Assembly: GCF_001625365.1 (NCBI RefSeq)
Contig: NZ_LJJF01000001.1
Coordinates: 4,933,501 to 4,997,500 of the forward strand
Source: Streptomyces sp. MJM8645
Lineage (GTDB): Bacteria > Actinomycetota > Actinomycetes > Streptomycetales > Streptomycetaceae
DNA length: 64,000 nucleotides
Direction of reading: 5' to 3'
Shown here: positions 1-7,004 of the stretch, piece by piece
Numbering within the stretch: the stretch's first letter is position 1
How the letters are laid out: the number at the start of each line of letters is the position of its first letter
Translations under genes and position numbers: made by a program
Notes under the pieces: generated by a model
What the model saw: the letters and a program-made list of their open reading frames with translations, nothing else
Told to the model about the DNA's origin: nothing
The model's database searches: none

Positions 1-189
1 GCCGAGCAGCAGGGCCACGGCGAGGCCGAGCAGGCTCATCCGCCAGGTGGGGATCAGCCGGCGCCAGCCGGTGCGCTTCGGACGGCGGGGCTTCCTGCCG
101 CCGGTCGCGGGGGCGGTGCGTTGGAAGCGTTTGACCGGTCGGAGGCCTGTCGACGGCGTGCGACGGCCGCTCTGGGCGTTCTCGGACAA
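1..189 (-). CDS. Penicillin-binding protein, N-terminus (partial, runs off left edge)
   Basis: The 63 codons visible encode a basic, Arg/Lys/Pro-rich cytoplasmic head, then GWRRLIPTWRM followed by a hydrophobic stretch that enters the membrane at the window edge. This RLIPTWRM-plus-TM pattern is typical of the N-terminus of Streptomyces bifunctional (class A) penicillin-binding proteins, which polymerise and cross-link peptidoglycan outside the membrane. The start is taken as TTG at 189 because an AGGAAAGG ribosome site lies 7 nt upstream and no ATG or GTG is better placed. The catalytic domains are outside the window, so the family is inferred from the N-terminus only. A DosR-like dyad lies 59-78 bp upstream of the start. 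Confidence 0.55.
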   Translation of the reverse strand, partial: MSENAQSGRRTPSTGLRPVKRFQRTAPATGGRKPRRPKRTGWRRLIPTWRMSLLGLAVALLLG

Positions 190-247
190 GGCGCGGCCTT
201 TCCTGCGGGCGGACCGGGTCAGCCTGCACGGACGGGGACATCGGTGG

Positions 248-267
248 TTAGGGACCTTTGTCCCGAT
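248..267. promoter_or_regulatory. DosR/DevR(OsdR)-like binding box
   Basis: TTAGGGACCTTTGTCCCGAT matches the mycobacterial/actinobacterial DosR (DevR) consensus TTSGGGACTWWAGTCCCSAA at 16 of 20 positions, including both complete GGGAC/GTCCC half-sites. It lies between the penicillin-binding protein start (189) and the tRNA-Lys terminator. In Streptomyces the orthologous regulator is OsdR. The match is visible; use as an operator is inferred. Confidence 0.5.
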
Positions 268-363
268 TCCGGTTTACTGCCCTGGACGAGCCGGGCGGGC
301 CGATTGGCTCCACCGGAACGGCAATCGAGACCGACATCACACGCAAAACGGACGTCGAAGGCC

Positions 364-402
364 AAAAAATTGAGGAGCCCCTCGCTGCTGCGAGAGGCTC
401 CC
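364..402 (-). terminator. Rho-independent terminator of tRNA-Lys copy 1
   Basis: GGAGCC (374-379) pairs with GGCTCC (396-401) and an inner CTCGC/GCGAG stem extends the hairpin. Read on the minus strand it is followed by a run of six T (364-369 as A on the plus strand). It sits just downstream of the tRNA-Lys gene and could also block read-through into the penicillin-binding protein gene. Confidence 0.75.
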
Positions 403-412
403 CAAATGTCTG

Positions 413-486
413 TGCGCCGCCAGGGACTCGAACCCCGGACCCGCTGATTAAGAGTCAGCTGCTCTAACCAACTGAGCTAGCGGCGC
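413..486 (-). tRNA. tRNA-Lys(CTT), copy 1
   Basis: A 74-nt cloverleaf: acceptor GCGCCGC/GCGGCGC, D-arm GCTC/GAGC, anticodon stem GCTGA/TCAGC with loop CTCTTAA (anticodon CTT, decoding AAG), T-arm with TTCGAGT loop, discriminator A, CCA not encoded. It is identical to the copies at 2445, 27289 and 32103, all on the minus strand. The 8-nt leader GTCAGCAG before the 5' end is shared by all four, and a TATTGT -10-like element lies about 20 bp further upstream. Confidence 0.97.
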
Positions 487-631
487 CTGCTGACCTGGAA
501 AACAATACACGGTCCCGGTGGGTGCCTCGAACCGCCCGGAACCGCCCGCATCCGCGCGGGAGCCGGCCCGCCGCCGAGCTGTCCGTTTCCGCCCGGTTGG
601 GGTGCAGTTCGCCGCCGGTTAGGGTGGAACG

Positions 632-1429
632 GTGCCCAGCCCCAAGCCCGGACACCCGAACGCGCGGAAGGCGGTCGCCGCGCTGCTGATGCTCAGCGCC
701 ACGGCGTACACCGCGTGGGTGCTGGAGGTCGTGCTGAGCACCGGACTCGACCCGGTGCAGGCGTACATCAGCGAACTCGCGGCCGAGGACCAGCCGCTGG
801 GCGGCCTGTTCCGGGCCACCGACCTGGTCGCCGGGCTCTGTGTGCTCGCCGCTGCCGTCACCGCCCTCGCCGGCGGGCAGGCCGGGCCGCGCGGTGCCCG
901 GCGCGGGTGGGCGGTGGTCGGCTGGTCCGCCCTCGCCCTGTTCGGCGCGGCGACCGCCGCCGACTCCCGGCTGCCGCTCAGCTGCGCCCCCACCAGCGAC
1001 GAGATGTGCGCCGCCCGCGAGACCGCCGGGCTCGTCCCCGCGACCCACACCGCGCACGCCGTCACCAGCAGCCTCGCCATGCTCGGTGCACTCACCGGGC
1101 TGGCCGCACTCACCGTCGCCGCCCGCCGCTACGGCTGGTGGCCGCCGGTGCGCCGGATCGGGCCCTGGCTGCTCGGCGCCGAACTGCTGGCCACCGGCTG
1201 GAGCCTGGCCGCGATCGCCGCCTTCGAGGCCGGGCGCGGCACCTGGGCGCTCGGGGCCGGCCAGCGGCTCCAGGTGCTGCTGGTGGCGCTCTGGCTGGCC
1301 GTCCTGGCAGTGAGCCTGGCCCTCCCCGCGGGGGCGCCGGGCGACGAATCCACCTGGTCCGACGCTTCTCCGCCGGCGCACCGGGGGCCCCGGTCGGCCG
1401 AACGGCCCCCGGGCCGGGAGCCGGCATGA
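632..1429 (+). CDS. DUF998-type integral membrane protein
   Basis: A 265-residue protein with about six hydrophobic segments separated by short loops, the pattern of DUF998 membrane proteins, whose function is unknown. A pair of cysteines lies in the loop LSCAPTSDEMCAA, which probably faces outside and may form a disulphide. The start is GTG at 632 with AGGGTGG five nt upstream. The C-terminal 30 residues are hydrophilic and Pro/Arg-rich. The stop overlaps the ATG of the following hydrolase (ATGA), so the two are translationally coupled. The pair is bracketed by two tRNA-Lys genes. Confidence 0.75.
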   Translation: MPSPKPGHPNARKAVAALLMLSATAYTAWVLEVVLSTGLDPVQAYISELAAEDQPLGGLFRATDLVAGLCVLAAAVTALAGGQAGPRGARRGWAVVGWSALALFGAATAADSRLPLSCAPTSDEMCAARETAGLVPATHTAHAVTSSLAMLGALTGLAALTVAARRYGWWPPVRRIGPWLLGAELLATGWSLAAIAAFEAGRGTWALGAGQRLQVLLVALWLAVLAVSLALPAGAPGDESTWSDASPPAHRGPRSAERPPGREPA

Positions 1430-2307
1430 CCGCACCCGACGACCCCCGCACCCGGGCGCGCTTTCTGCGCGTCGACGGCGTCCCGCTGCACGTCCGCACC
1501 GAGGGCAGCGGCCCGGTCTGCCTGCTCACCGGGGGCCTCGGCAGCAGTTGGTTCGACTGGGACCTGGTCGTCCCCTTCCTCACGCCCTACCGCACCGTGG
1601 TCCGCTTCGACCGGCCCGGCTACGGGCTGAGCGCCCCCGAGCCCGCCACCGGGCGGCCCGCCCCGACGGCCGCCGGCGAGGCCGAGCGGATCCGCGCGGT
1701 GCTGGACGGCCTCGGGCTGCGCGGGCCCTGCATCGTCGTCGGCCACTCGCTGGCCGGCTTCCACGTCGAGGCCTTCGCCCGGCTGCATCCCGACCGGGCC
1801 GCCGGGCTGGTCCTGGTGGACAGCAGCGTCGAACCGGCGGCCCGGCCGTACCCGGCCCCCGGAGCGCGCGACCTGGCGGCCCGGGCGCTCGCGGGCGCCG
1901 CCACCGCCGTCGCCGTGCCGTACCTGCTCGGCCCGGCCGCCCGCCGGCTGACGGCCCGGCTGTCCACGGTCTGCCGCGAGGACCTCGCCCCGGCGCCGCT
2001 GGTGCGGCACTGCTACCGCACCGGCCGGGCCCTGCGCGCCCTGCTGCGGGAGAACGCGCGCTACCTCGACCTGGCCGCCGAGGTGGACGGGCTGCGGCGC
2101 ACCCGGCCGCTGCCGGAGGGCCTGCCGGTCACCGTGCTCGCCGCCGACGACGGCTGCCGCAGCCGCCGTACCGAGGAGTGGCTGGCCGGCCAGCGGGAGC
2201 TCGCGGCGCTGCTCGGGGCCGACTACCGCACCACCGCCCCGGCCGGGCACCTGGTGATGTTCGACCGCCCGGACGCGGTGGCCTCCGCCGTCCTGGACAC
2301 CGGCTGA
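1426..2307 (+). CDS. Alpha/beta-fold hydrolase
   Basis: A 293-residue alpha/beta hydrolase. The nucleophile elbow GHSLAG puts the catalytic serine at residue 108; an oxyanion-hole segment TGGLGSS lies near residues 35-41; the acid is probably in LAADDG and the histidine in APAGHLVMF near the C-terminus. No signal peptide is seen, so it is probably cytoplasmic. Substrate cannot be deduced; esterase, epoxide hydrolase and haloperoxidase-like members all share this outline. It overlaps the DUF998 gene by 4 nt, suggesting that both act on the same membrane-associated substrate or simply share expression. Confidence 0.85.
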   Translation: MTAPDDPRTRARFLRVDGVPLHVRTEGSGPVCLLTGGLGSSWFDWDLVVPFLTPYRTVVRFDRPGYGLSAPEPATGRPAPTAAGEAERIRAVLDGLGLRGPCIVVGHSLAGFHVEAFARLHPDRAAGLVLVDSSVEPAARPYPAPGARDLAARALAGAATAVAVPYLLGPAARRLTARLSTVCREDLAPAPLVRHCYRTGRALRALLRENARYLDLAAEVDGLRRTRPLPEGLPVTVLAADDGCRSRRTEEWLAGQRELAALLGADYRTTAPAGHLVMFDRPDAVASAVLDTG

Positions 2308-2320
2308 GGCCGGGCACCCG

Positions 2321-2380
2321 CTGCGGCGCCTACTGCGGCGCCTACTGCGGCGCCTACTGCGGCGCCTACTGCGGCGCCTA
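2321..2380. repeat. Five perfect tandem copies of a 12-bp unit
   Basis: The unit CTGCGGCGCCTA is repeated five times without error between the hydrolase stop and the terminator of tRNA-Lys copy 2. Each unit carries the palindrome GGCGCC. The register GCGGCGCCTACTG differs by one base from GCGGCGCCTGCTG, the plus-strand sequence at the 5' edge of every tRNA-Lys gene here. Confidence 0.95.
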
Positions 2381-2401
2381 CTGAAAGGCCCACTGAAACG
2401 C

Positions 2402-2433
2402 CTCAGGCCGCCCACCGAAGTGAGCGGCCTGAG
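2402..2433 (-). terminator. Hairpin downstream of tRNA-Lys copy 2
   Basis: CTCAGGCCGC (2402-2411) pairs perfectly with GCGGCCTGAG (2424-2433) around a 12-nt loop. On the minus strand it follows the tRNA and is trailed by GCGTTTC. It may also end transcription of the convergent hydrolase operon. Confidence 0.7.
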
Positions 2434-2444
2434 ACCTTGCCATG

Positions 2445-2518
2445 TGCGCCGCCAGGGACTCGAACCCCGGACCCGCTGATTAAGAGTCAGCTGCTCTAAC
2501 CAACTGAGCTAGCGGCGC
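2445..2518 (-). tRNA. tRNA-Lys(CTT), copy 2
   Basis: Identical over all 74 nt to copy 1, with the same GTCAGCAG leader. A TAAAGT -10-like element lies about 20 bp upstream on the minus strand. It sits between the hydrolase operon and the peptide transporter operon. Confidence 0.97.
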
Positions 2519-2576
2519 CTGCTGACTCGGAGAACTTTACACGGCGCCCGGTCGATCCGCCGAATCGCTTTCGAGT

Positions 2577-2620
2577 GGTCACCCGTAGTGATCGCCCATG
2601 GTGACCGCCCGTAGTGATCA
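2577..2620. repeat. Direct and inverted repeats between tRNA-Lys copy 2 and the ABC operon
   Basis: CCCGTAGTGATC occurs at 2582-2593 and again at 2608-2619. GGTCACC (2577-2583) and GGTGACC (2600-2606) form an inverted repeat. The position, just after the stop of the minus-strand ABC ATPase gene, fits a terminator or a small regulatory dyad; no U-tract is present. Confidence 0.4.
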
Positions 2621-2644
2621 CCCCCAGCGATCGCGGGCGGCCGG

Positions 2645-4735
2645 CTACGACTCCGGGTAGTGGCAGGCCGCCTGGTGGTCCTGTGCCGGGGTGTCGCCGA
2701 GAAGCGCCGGCCGTTCCTGTTCGCACCGCGTGCGGGCGGCCGGGTCGGTGAGGCGGGCGTACACCGGGCAGCGGGTGCGGAAGGGGCAGCCGGTGCGGCG
2801 CTCGGTGGGGGAGGGCGGGTCGCCGGCGAGCAGGATGCGGTCGCGGGCGCGCTCGGCGGCGGGGTCGGGCAGCGGGACGGCGGAGAGCAGGGCGCGGGTG
2901 TAGGGGTGCCGGGGGCGGTCGAAGACGGCGGAGACCTCGCCCTGTTCGACCGTCCGCCCGAGGTACATGACGCTGACCCGGTCGGCGAGGTGCCGGATCA
3001 CCGAGAGGTCGTGCGAGACGAACAGGTAGGAGAGGCCGAGTTCGGCCTTGAGCGCTTGCAGCAGGTTGAGCACCCCGGCCTGGATGGAGACGTCCAGGGC
3101 GGAGACCGGTTCGTCCAGGACCAGCAGTTTCGGCCGGACGGCCAGGGCCCGGGCGATGGAGACGCGCTGGCGCTGCCCGCCGGAGAACTGGTGCGGGTAG
3201 CGGGCGGCGTGGTCCGGGTCGAGGCCGACCTGGTGCAGCAGTTCGGGCACCCGGCGGGCGATCTCCTCGCGGGCGGCGTGCTGGGCGCGCAGCGGTTCGG
3301 CGATGATGTCGCCGATCGGCATCCGCGGGTCGAGGCTGGCCATCGGGTCCTGGAAGACGATCTGCAGTCGGGCGCGCAGCCGGTGGGCCTCGGCGCGGGA
3401 GAGCTTGGCGGTGTCGTGGCCGAGCAGTTCGATCCGGCCGGTCTCGGGGGCGGTGAGGTTCAGCAGTTCGAACAGCGTGGTGGACTTGCCGGAGCCGGAC
3501 TCCCCGACCAGGCCGAGGGTTTCGCCCTCCCGGAGGTCCAGGTCGACGCCGTCCACCGCGTAGACCTCGCCGACCCGGCGCTTGAACACCGTGCCCTTGA
3601 GAAGCGGAAACGTTTTGCCAAGGCCGCTCACCGCCAGCACCGGCGTCCGCGAGCCCCGGTCCCCCCGGTCCCCCCGGTCCCCCCGGCCCTCCGGAGCGGC
3701 CGACGGGGCCGGAAGCGCCGGCACCGGGTAGACGTCGGCCGGCGCGGGCCGCCGCTCGGCCAGCTCCGCCGACCGGACGCACGCCGCCAGGTGCCCGTCG
3801 CCCCCGGCCAGTTCCGGCTCCGCCGCCGAGCAGCGCTCCTCCGCGAGCGGGCAGCGGGCGGCGAACGGGCAGCCCGGCGGCAGGTCGGCCATCGGGGCGG
3901 GTGCGCCGGGGATCGGGACGAGCGGGCCGCCGAGCCCGTCCAGCCGGGGCACCGCGCCGATCAGGCCGAGTGTGTACGGGTGGCGCGGGGCCGCGAACAG
4001 CTCGTCCACCCCGGCGGTCTCGACCACCCTCCCCGCGTACATCACCGCGACCCGGTCGGCCATCCCGGCGATCACCCCGAGGTCGTGGCTGACCAGGACG
4101 AGGGCCGCGCCGGTCTCCCGCTGTGCGGTGCGCAGCACGTCCAGCACCTGGGCCTGGATGGTGACGTCCAGCGCGGTGGTCGGCTCGTCGGCGAGCAGGA
4201 TGTCGGGGTCGTTGGCGATCGCCATGGCGATCATCGCGCGCTGGCGCATGCCGCCGGAGAACTCGTGCGGGAAGCTGTCCAGGGCCCGTTCGGGGGCCGG
4301 GATGCCCACCAGGTCGAGGAGTTCGGCGGCCCGGCGGCGGGCGGCGGCCCGGTCGACCCGCTGGTGGATGCGGACGGCCTCGGCGATCTGGTCGCCGATC
4401 CGGTAGACCGGGGTGAAGGCGGACAGCGGGTCCTGGAAGACCATGGCGATCCGGCGGCCGCGGATCGCGGCGAGCTCCTTGCCGGGCAGCCCGACCAGTT
4501 CCCGCCCGTCCAGTCGCACCGAGCCCTGGACGCCGGCCGTCTTGGGCAGCAGTCCGAGCACGGACAGCGCGGTGACGGACTTGCCGGAGCCGGACTCGCC
4601 GACGATGCCGAGGGTCTCGCCGCGCCGCAGGGTGAGGTCCACCCCACGGACGGCGGGGACGGGGCCGTGCGGCCCGGCGAAGTCCACCCGCAGGTCGCTG
4701 ACGGCGAGCAGGGGGGTGTCGACGGTGGTGGTCAC
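2645..4735 (-). CDS. Fused double ATP-binding protein of a peptide ABC importer (DppD-DppF type)
   Basis: A 696-residue protein with two complete oligopeptide-type ATPase modules. Module 1 (about residues 1-330) has Walker A GESGSGKS, signature FSGGMRQRAM and Walker B LLADEPTTALDVT; module 2 (about 365-690) has GESGSGKST, FSGGQRQRVS and VLDEPVSALDVS. Each module ends in a Cys-rich PGCPFAARC or TGCPFRTRC segment typical of oligopeptide transporters. Usually DppD and DppF are separate genes, so this is a head-to-tail fusion; the joint contains a short RGD repeat (CGGTCCCCC repeats near 3658-3690). GTG start at 4735 overlaps the permease stop by 4 nt. It powers import through the two permeases upstream. 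Confidence 0.92.
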   Translation of the reverse strand: MTTTVDTPLLAVSDLRVDFAGPHGPVPAVRGVDLTLRRGETLGIVGESGSGKSVTALSVLGLLPKTAGVQGSVRLDGRELVGLPGKELAAIRGRRIAMVFQDPLSAFTPVYRIGDQIAEAVRIHQRVDRAAARRRAAELLDLVGIPAPERALDSFPHEFSGGMRQRAMIAMAIANDPDILLADEPTTALDVTIQAQVLDVLRTAQRETGAALVLVSHDLGVIAGMADRVAVMYAGRVVETAGVDELFAAPRHPYTLGLIGAVPRLDGLGGPLVPIPGAPAPMADLPPGCPFAARCPLAEERCSAAEPELAGGDGHLAACVRSAELAERRPAPADVYPVPALPAPSAAPEGRGDRGDRGDRGSRTPVLAVSGLGKTFPLLKGTVFKRRVGEVYAVDGVDLDLREGETLGLVGESGSGKSTTLFELLNLTAPETGRIELLGHDTAKLSRAEAHRLRARLQIVFQDPMASLDPRMPIGDIIAEPLRAQHAAREEIARRVPELLHQVGLDPDHAARYPHQFSGGQRQRVSIARALAVRPKLLVLDEPVSALDVSIQAGVLNLLQALKAELGLSYLFVSHDLSVIRHLADRVSVMYLGRTVEQGEVSAVFDRPRHPYTRALLSAVPLPDPAAERARDRILLAGDPPSPTERRTGCPFRTRCPVYARLTDPAARTRCEQERPALLGDTPAQDHQAACHYPES

Positions 4736-5661
4736 GGCTTCTTCCTCCGGGCGGAGCGGCGGCGGGGCGCGCCCCCGGCGGTGGGGTCGAGGGCGTCGCG
4801 CAGCCCGTCGCCGATCAGGTTGACGGCGAGGACGAACAGCACCAGCAGCCCGGCGGCGAAGTAGAACAGCCAGGGGAACACCGGGGCTTCGCTGGTCCCG
4901 GCGGCGAGCAGGGTGCCGAGCGAGACGTCCGGCGGTTTGACGCCGAAGCCGAAGTAGGAGAGCGCGGTCTCGCTCATCACGGCGCCGCCGACCGCGATGG
5001 TGGCGTCGATGATGAGGAAGGAGGCGACGTTCGGCAGGATGTGGCGGGTGATGATCCGCAGCGGCCGCACCCCCATGAACCGTGCGGCGCGGACGAATTC
5101 GCGCTCGCGCAGCGAGATGGTCATTGAGCGGACCACCCGGGCGGTGATCATCCAGTTGAACAGGGCGAGCAGCAGCACGAAGGCGATCCAGCCGGCGCTC
5201 TTCAGCCGGGGCGAGACGATGGTGATGATCAGGAAGCTGGGGAAGACCAGCAGCAGGTCCACCGCGAACATCAGCGCGCGGTCGGCCCAGCCGCCGAAGT
5301 AGCCGGCGCAGGCGCCGACCAGGGAGGCCAGCACGGTGGAGAACAGCGCCACCAGCAGGCCGATGACCAGCGACTTCTGCAGGCCGCGGACGGTCTGCGC
5401 GAAGACGTCCTGGCCGATCCCGTTGGTGCCGAACCAGTGCTCGGCGGTCGGCGGTTGGTGCAGCGCGCCGAAGTCGGGGGCGGCGTAGTCCCAGGGCGTC
5501 AGGTACGGCCCGCCGAAGGCGAGTGCGAACAGCAGCAGGACGATCACGGCTCCGGCGACGGCCCCGCGGGCGGCGAGCAGCCGGGCGAGGACGAGCCGGG
5601 CCCGGCCGGTGGTGCGGGGGGCGGCGGCCGGGGCGGCCGGGTCCACGGCGACGGTGGTCAC
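4732..5661 (-). CDS. Peptide ABC transporter permease, DppC/OppC type
   Basis: A 309-residue inner-membrane permease with an N-terminal TM helix and five further helices. The cytoplasmic EAA-like loop around REREFVRAARFMGVRPLRIITRH contacts the ATPase. It begins at GTG 5661 with GGAGG nine nt upstream. It would form a heterodimer with the DppB-type permease encoded 16 bp upstream, and its last bases overlap the start of the fused ATPase gene, so all three are one operon. Confidence 0.9.
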   Translation of the reverse strand: MTTVAVDPAAPAAAPRTTGRARLVLARLLAARGAVAGAVIVLLLFALAFGGPYLTPWDYAAPDFGALHQPPTAEHWFGTNGIGQDVFAQTVRGLQKSLVIGLLVALFSTVLASLVGACAGYFGGWADRALMFAVDLLLVFPSFLIITIVSPRLKSAGWIAFVLLLALFNWMITARVVRSMTISLREREFVRAARFMGVRPLRIITRHILPNVASFLIIDATIAVGGAVMSETALSYFGFGVKPPDVSLGTLLAAGTSEAPVFPWLFYFAAGLLVLFVLAVNLIGDGLRDALDPTAGGAPRRRSARRKKP

Positions 5662-5677
5662 GTCAGTTCACCTCCGG

Positions 5678-6658
5678 TCAGGACCGCACGCGCGGGTCGA
5701 GGGCGGCGTGCAGGGTGTCGGCGAGGAAGCCGGAGGCGAGGACGACGACGGCGGTGAACAGGTTGACGGCGACGACCGAGTTGACGTCCTGTTCGTTGAT
5801 CGACTGGATCAGCCACTCGCCCATGCCGTGCCAGCCGAAGATCGTCTCGGTGAAGATCGCGCCGGTGAAGATGCCCAGGAAGCTGTAGGCGAACATGGTC
5901 GACATCGGGATCACCGCGGTCCGCAGCCCGTGTTTGACCAGCGCCCGGCGGCGGGTGAGCCCCTTGGCCTCGGCGGTGCGCAGGTAGTCGGAGCCGAGCA
6001 CGTCGAGCATGGTGCCGCGCTGGTAGCGGCTGTAGGTGGCGAGGCCGCCGAGTGCGAGCGAGATGGTGGGCAGCAGCAGGTGCAGCGCCCAGTCGGCGAG
6101 GTGGGCGCCGAGGCCGCCGGTCAGTCCGGGGGTCTCGTAGCCGGTGAACGGGATGACGTCGTGGCCGGCCGCGTCCTTGGCGGCGATGGCGCCGTTCTTG
6201 AGGAACAGCGCGACCAGGAAGACCGGGGTGGAGAGCAGGACGAAGGAGAGCACGGTGAGCAGCCGGTCGGAGATCCGGTACTGGCGGACGGCGCTCCAGG
6301 CCCCGGCGGCGATGCCGAGGACGATGCCGAGCAGGCTGCCGAGCAGCAGCAGCCGCAGCGAGACCCAGACCCGGCGGCCGAAGTCGTCGGTGACCGGGGT
6401 GTCGTGGATGGTCCGGCCGAGGTCGCCGTGGAGCAGCCCGTCGGCCCAGTGGCCGAAGCGTTCGACGACCGGGGTGCGGTCGTTCAGGTTGAGCGCGGTG
6501 AGCTGGCGCTCGACCGACTCGGCGGCCGGGCGGGGGACCTTGGCGTCGAAGTAGGTGCGCGGCTGGAGGGCGGTCGCGGAGATCGCGTACGCCAGGAAGA
6601 CGGCGGCGATCAGCAGCACCGCGTAGTAGCTCAGGCGCTTCGCCAGGTAACGGAACAT
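5678..6658 (-). CDS. Peptide ABC transporter permease, DppB/OppB type
   Basis: First gene of the minus-strand transporter operon; 326 residues starting at ATG 6658 (MFRYLAKRLSYYAVLL), which fits the DppB N-terminus better than the TTG one codon upstream. An N-terminal TM helix, a large extracytoplasmic loop (about residues 30-100) and the EAA-like segment DYLRTAEAKGLTRRRALVKHGLR are visible. It pairs with the DppC-type permease. The substrate-binding lipoprotein is encoded divergently, 346 bp away. Confidence 0.9.
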   Translation of the reverse strand: MFRYLAKRLSYYAVLLIAAVFLAYAISATALQPRTYFDAKVPRPAAESVERQLTALNLNDRTPVVERFGHWADGLLHGDLGRTIHDTPVTDDFGRRVWVSLRLLLLGSLLGIVLGIAAGAWSAVRQYRISDRLLTVLSFVLLSTPVFLVALFLKNGAIAAKDAAGHDVIPFTGYETPGLTGGLGAHLADWALHLLLPTISLALGGLATYSRYQRGTMLDVLGSDYLRTAEAKGLTRRRALVKHGLRTAVIPMSTMFAYSFLGIFTGAIFTETIFGWHGMGEWLIQSINEQDVNSVVAVNLFTAVVVLASGFLADTLHAALDPRVRS

Positions 6659-7004
6659 CAACGGCCGCCCGGGGTGGGGGAGGGGCCGACGCGTCTGGTG
6701 GGCATCGGGTGGTTGGCCTTCGGTCGGGGCCCGTTCAGGCCTTCGGACGGCAGGGGGACGGGGCGGTACGGGGAAAGCGCAGGTCAGAGTCTGGCACCGG
6801 TGCGAGGCCGGGGTGTTGCGGCGGTATTGCCGCGGATGACTTCTGGATCAGGTGTGCGGTCCTCCCCCTGGTGACGGAACTGATCGGCTGTTACGTTCTG
6901 CTGGCCCGGTGCCGACTTGGCTGCCCACGCTCAAGCCCCGCCACACCTCGCGCGGCACAACTGCCCGTTACCGCCCGTTTCGAAGACCTCACCAGGGGGA
7001 CTCC
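6659..7004. promoter_or_regulatory. Divergent promoter region of the peptide transporter
   Basis: The 346 bp between the permease operon (minus) and the binding-protein gene (plus) must hold both promoters. I see no complete -35/-10 pair or clear operator. The strand nearest the binding-protein gene is less GC-rich around 6880-6900 (CTGTTACGTTCTG), a possible -10 zone. No ORF here is convincing. Confidence 0.5.

Noticed and set aside
632..2307. Integrative element between tRNA-Lys copies 1 and 2
   Set aside because: No integrase, excisionase or phage gene is present, and codon use of the two genes matches the rest of the window.
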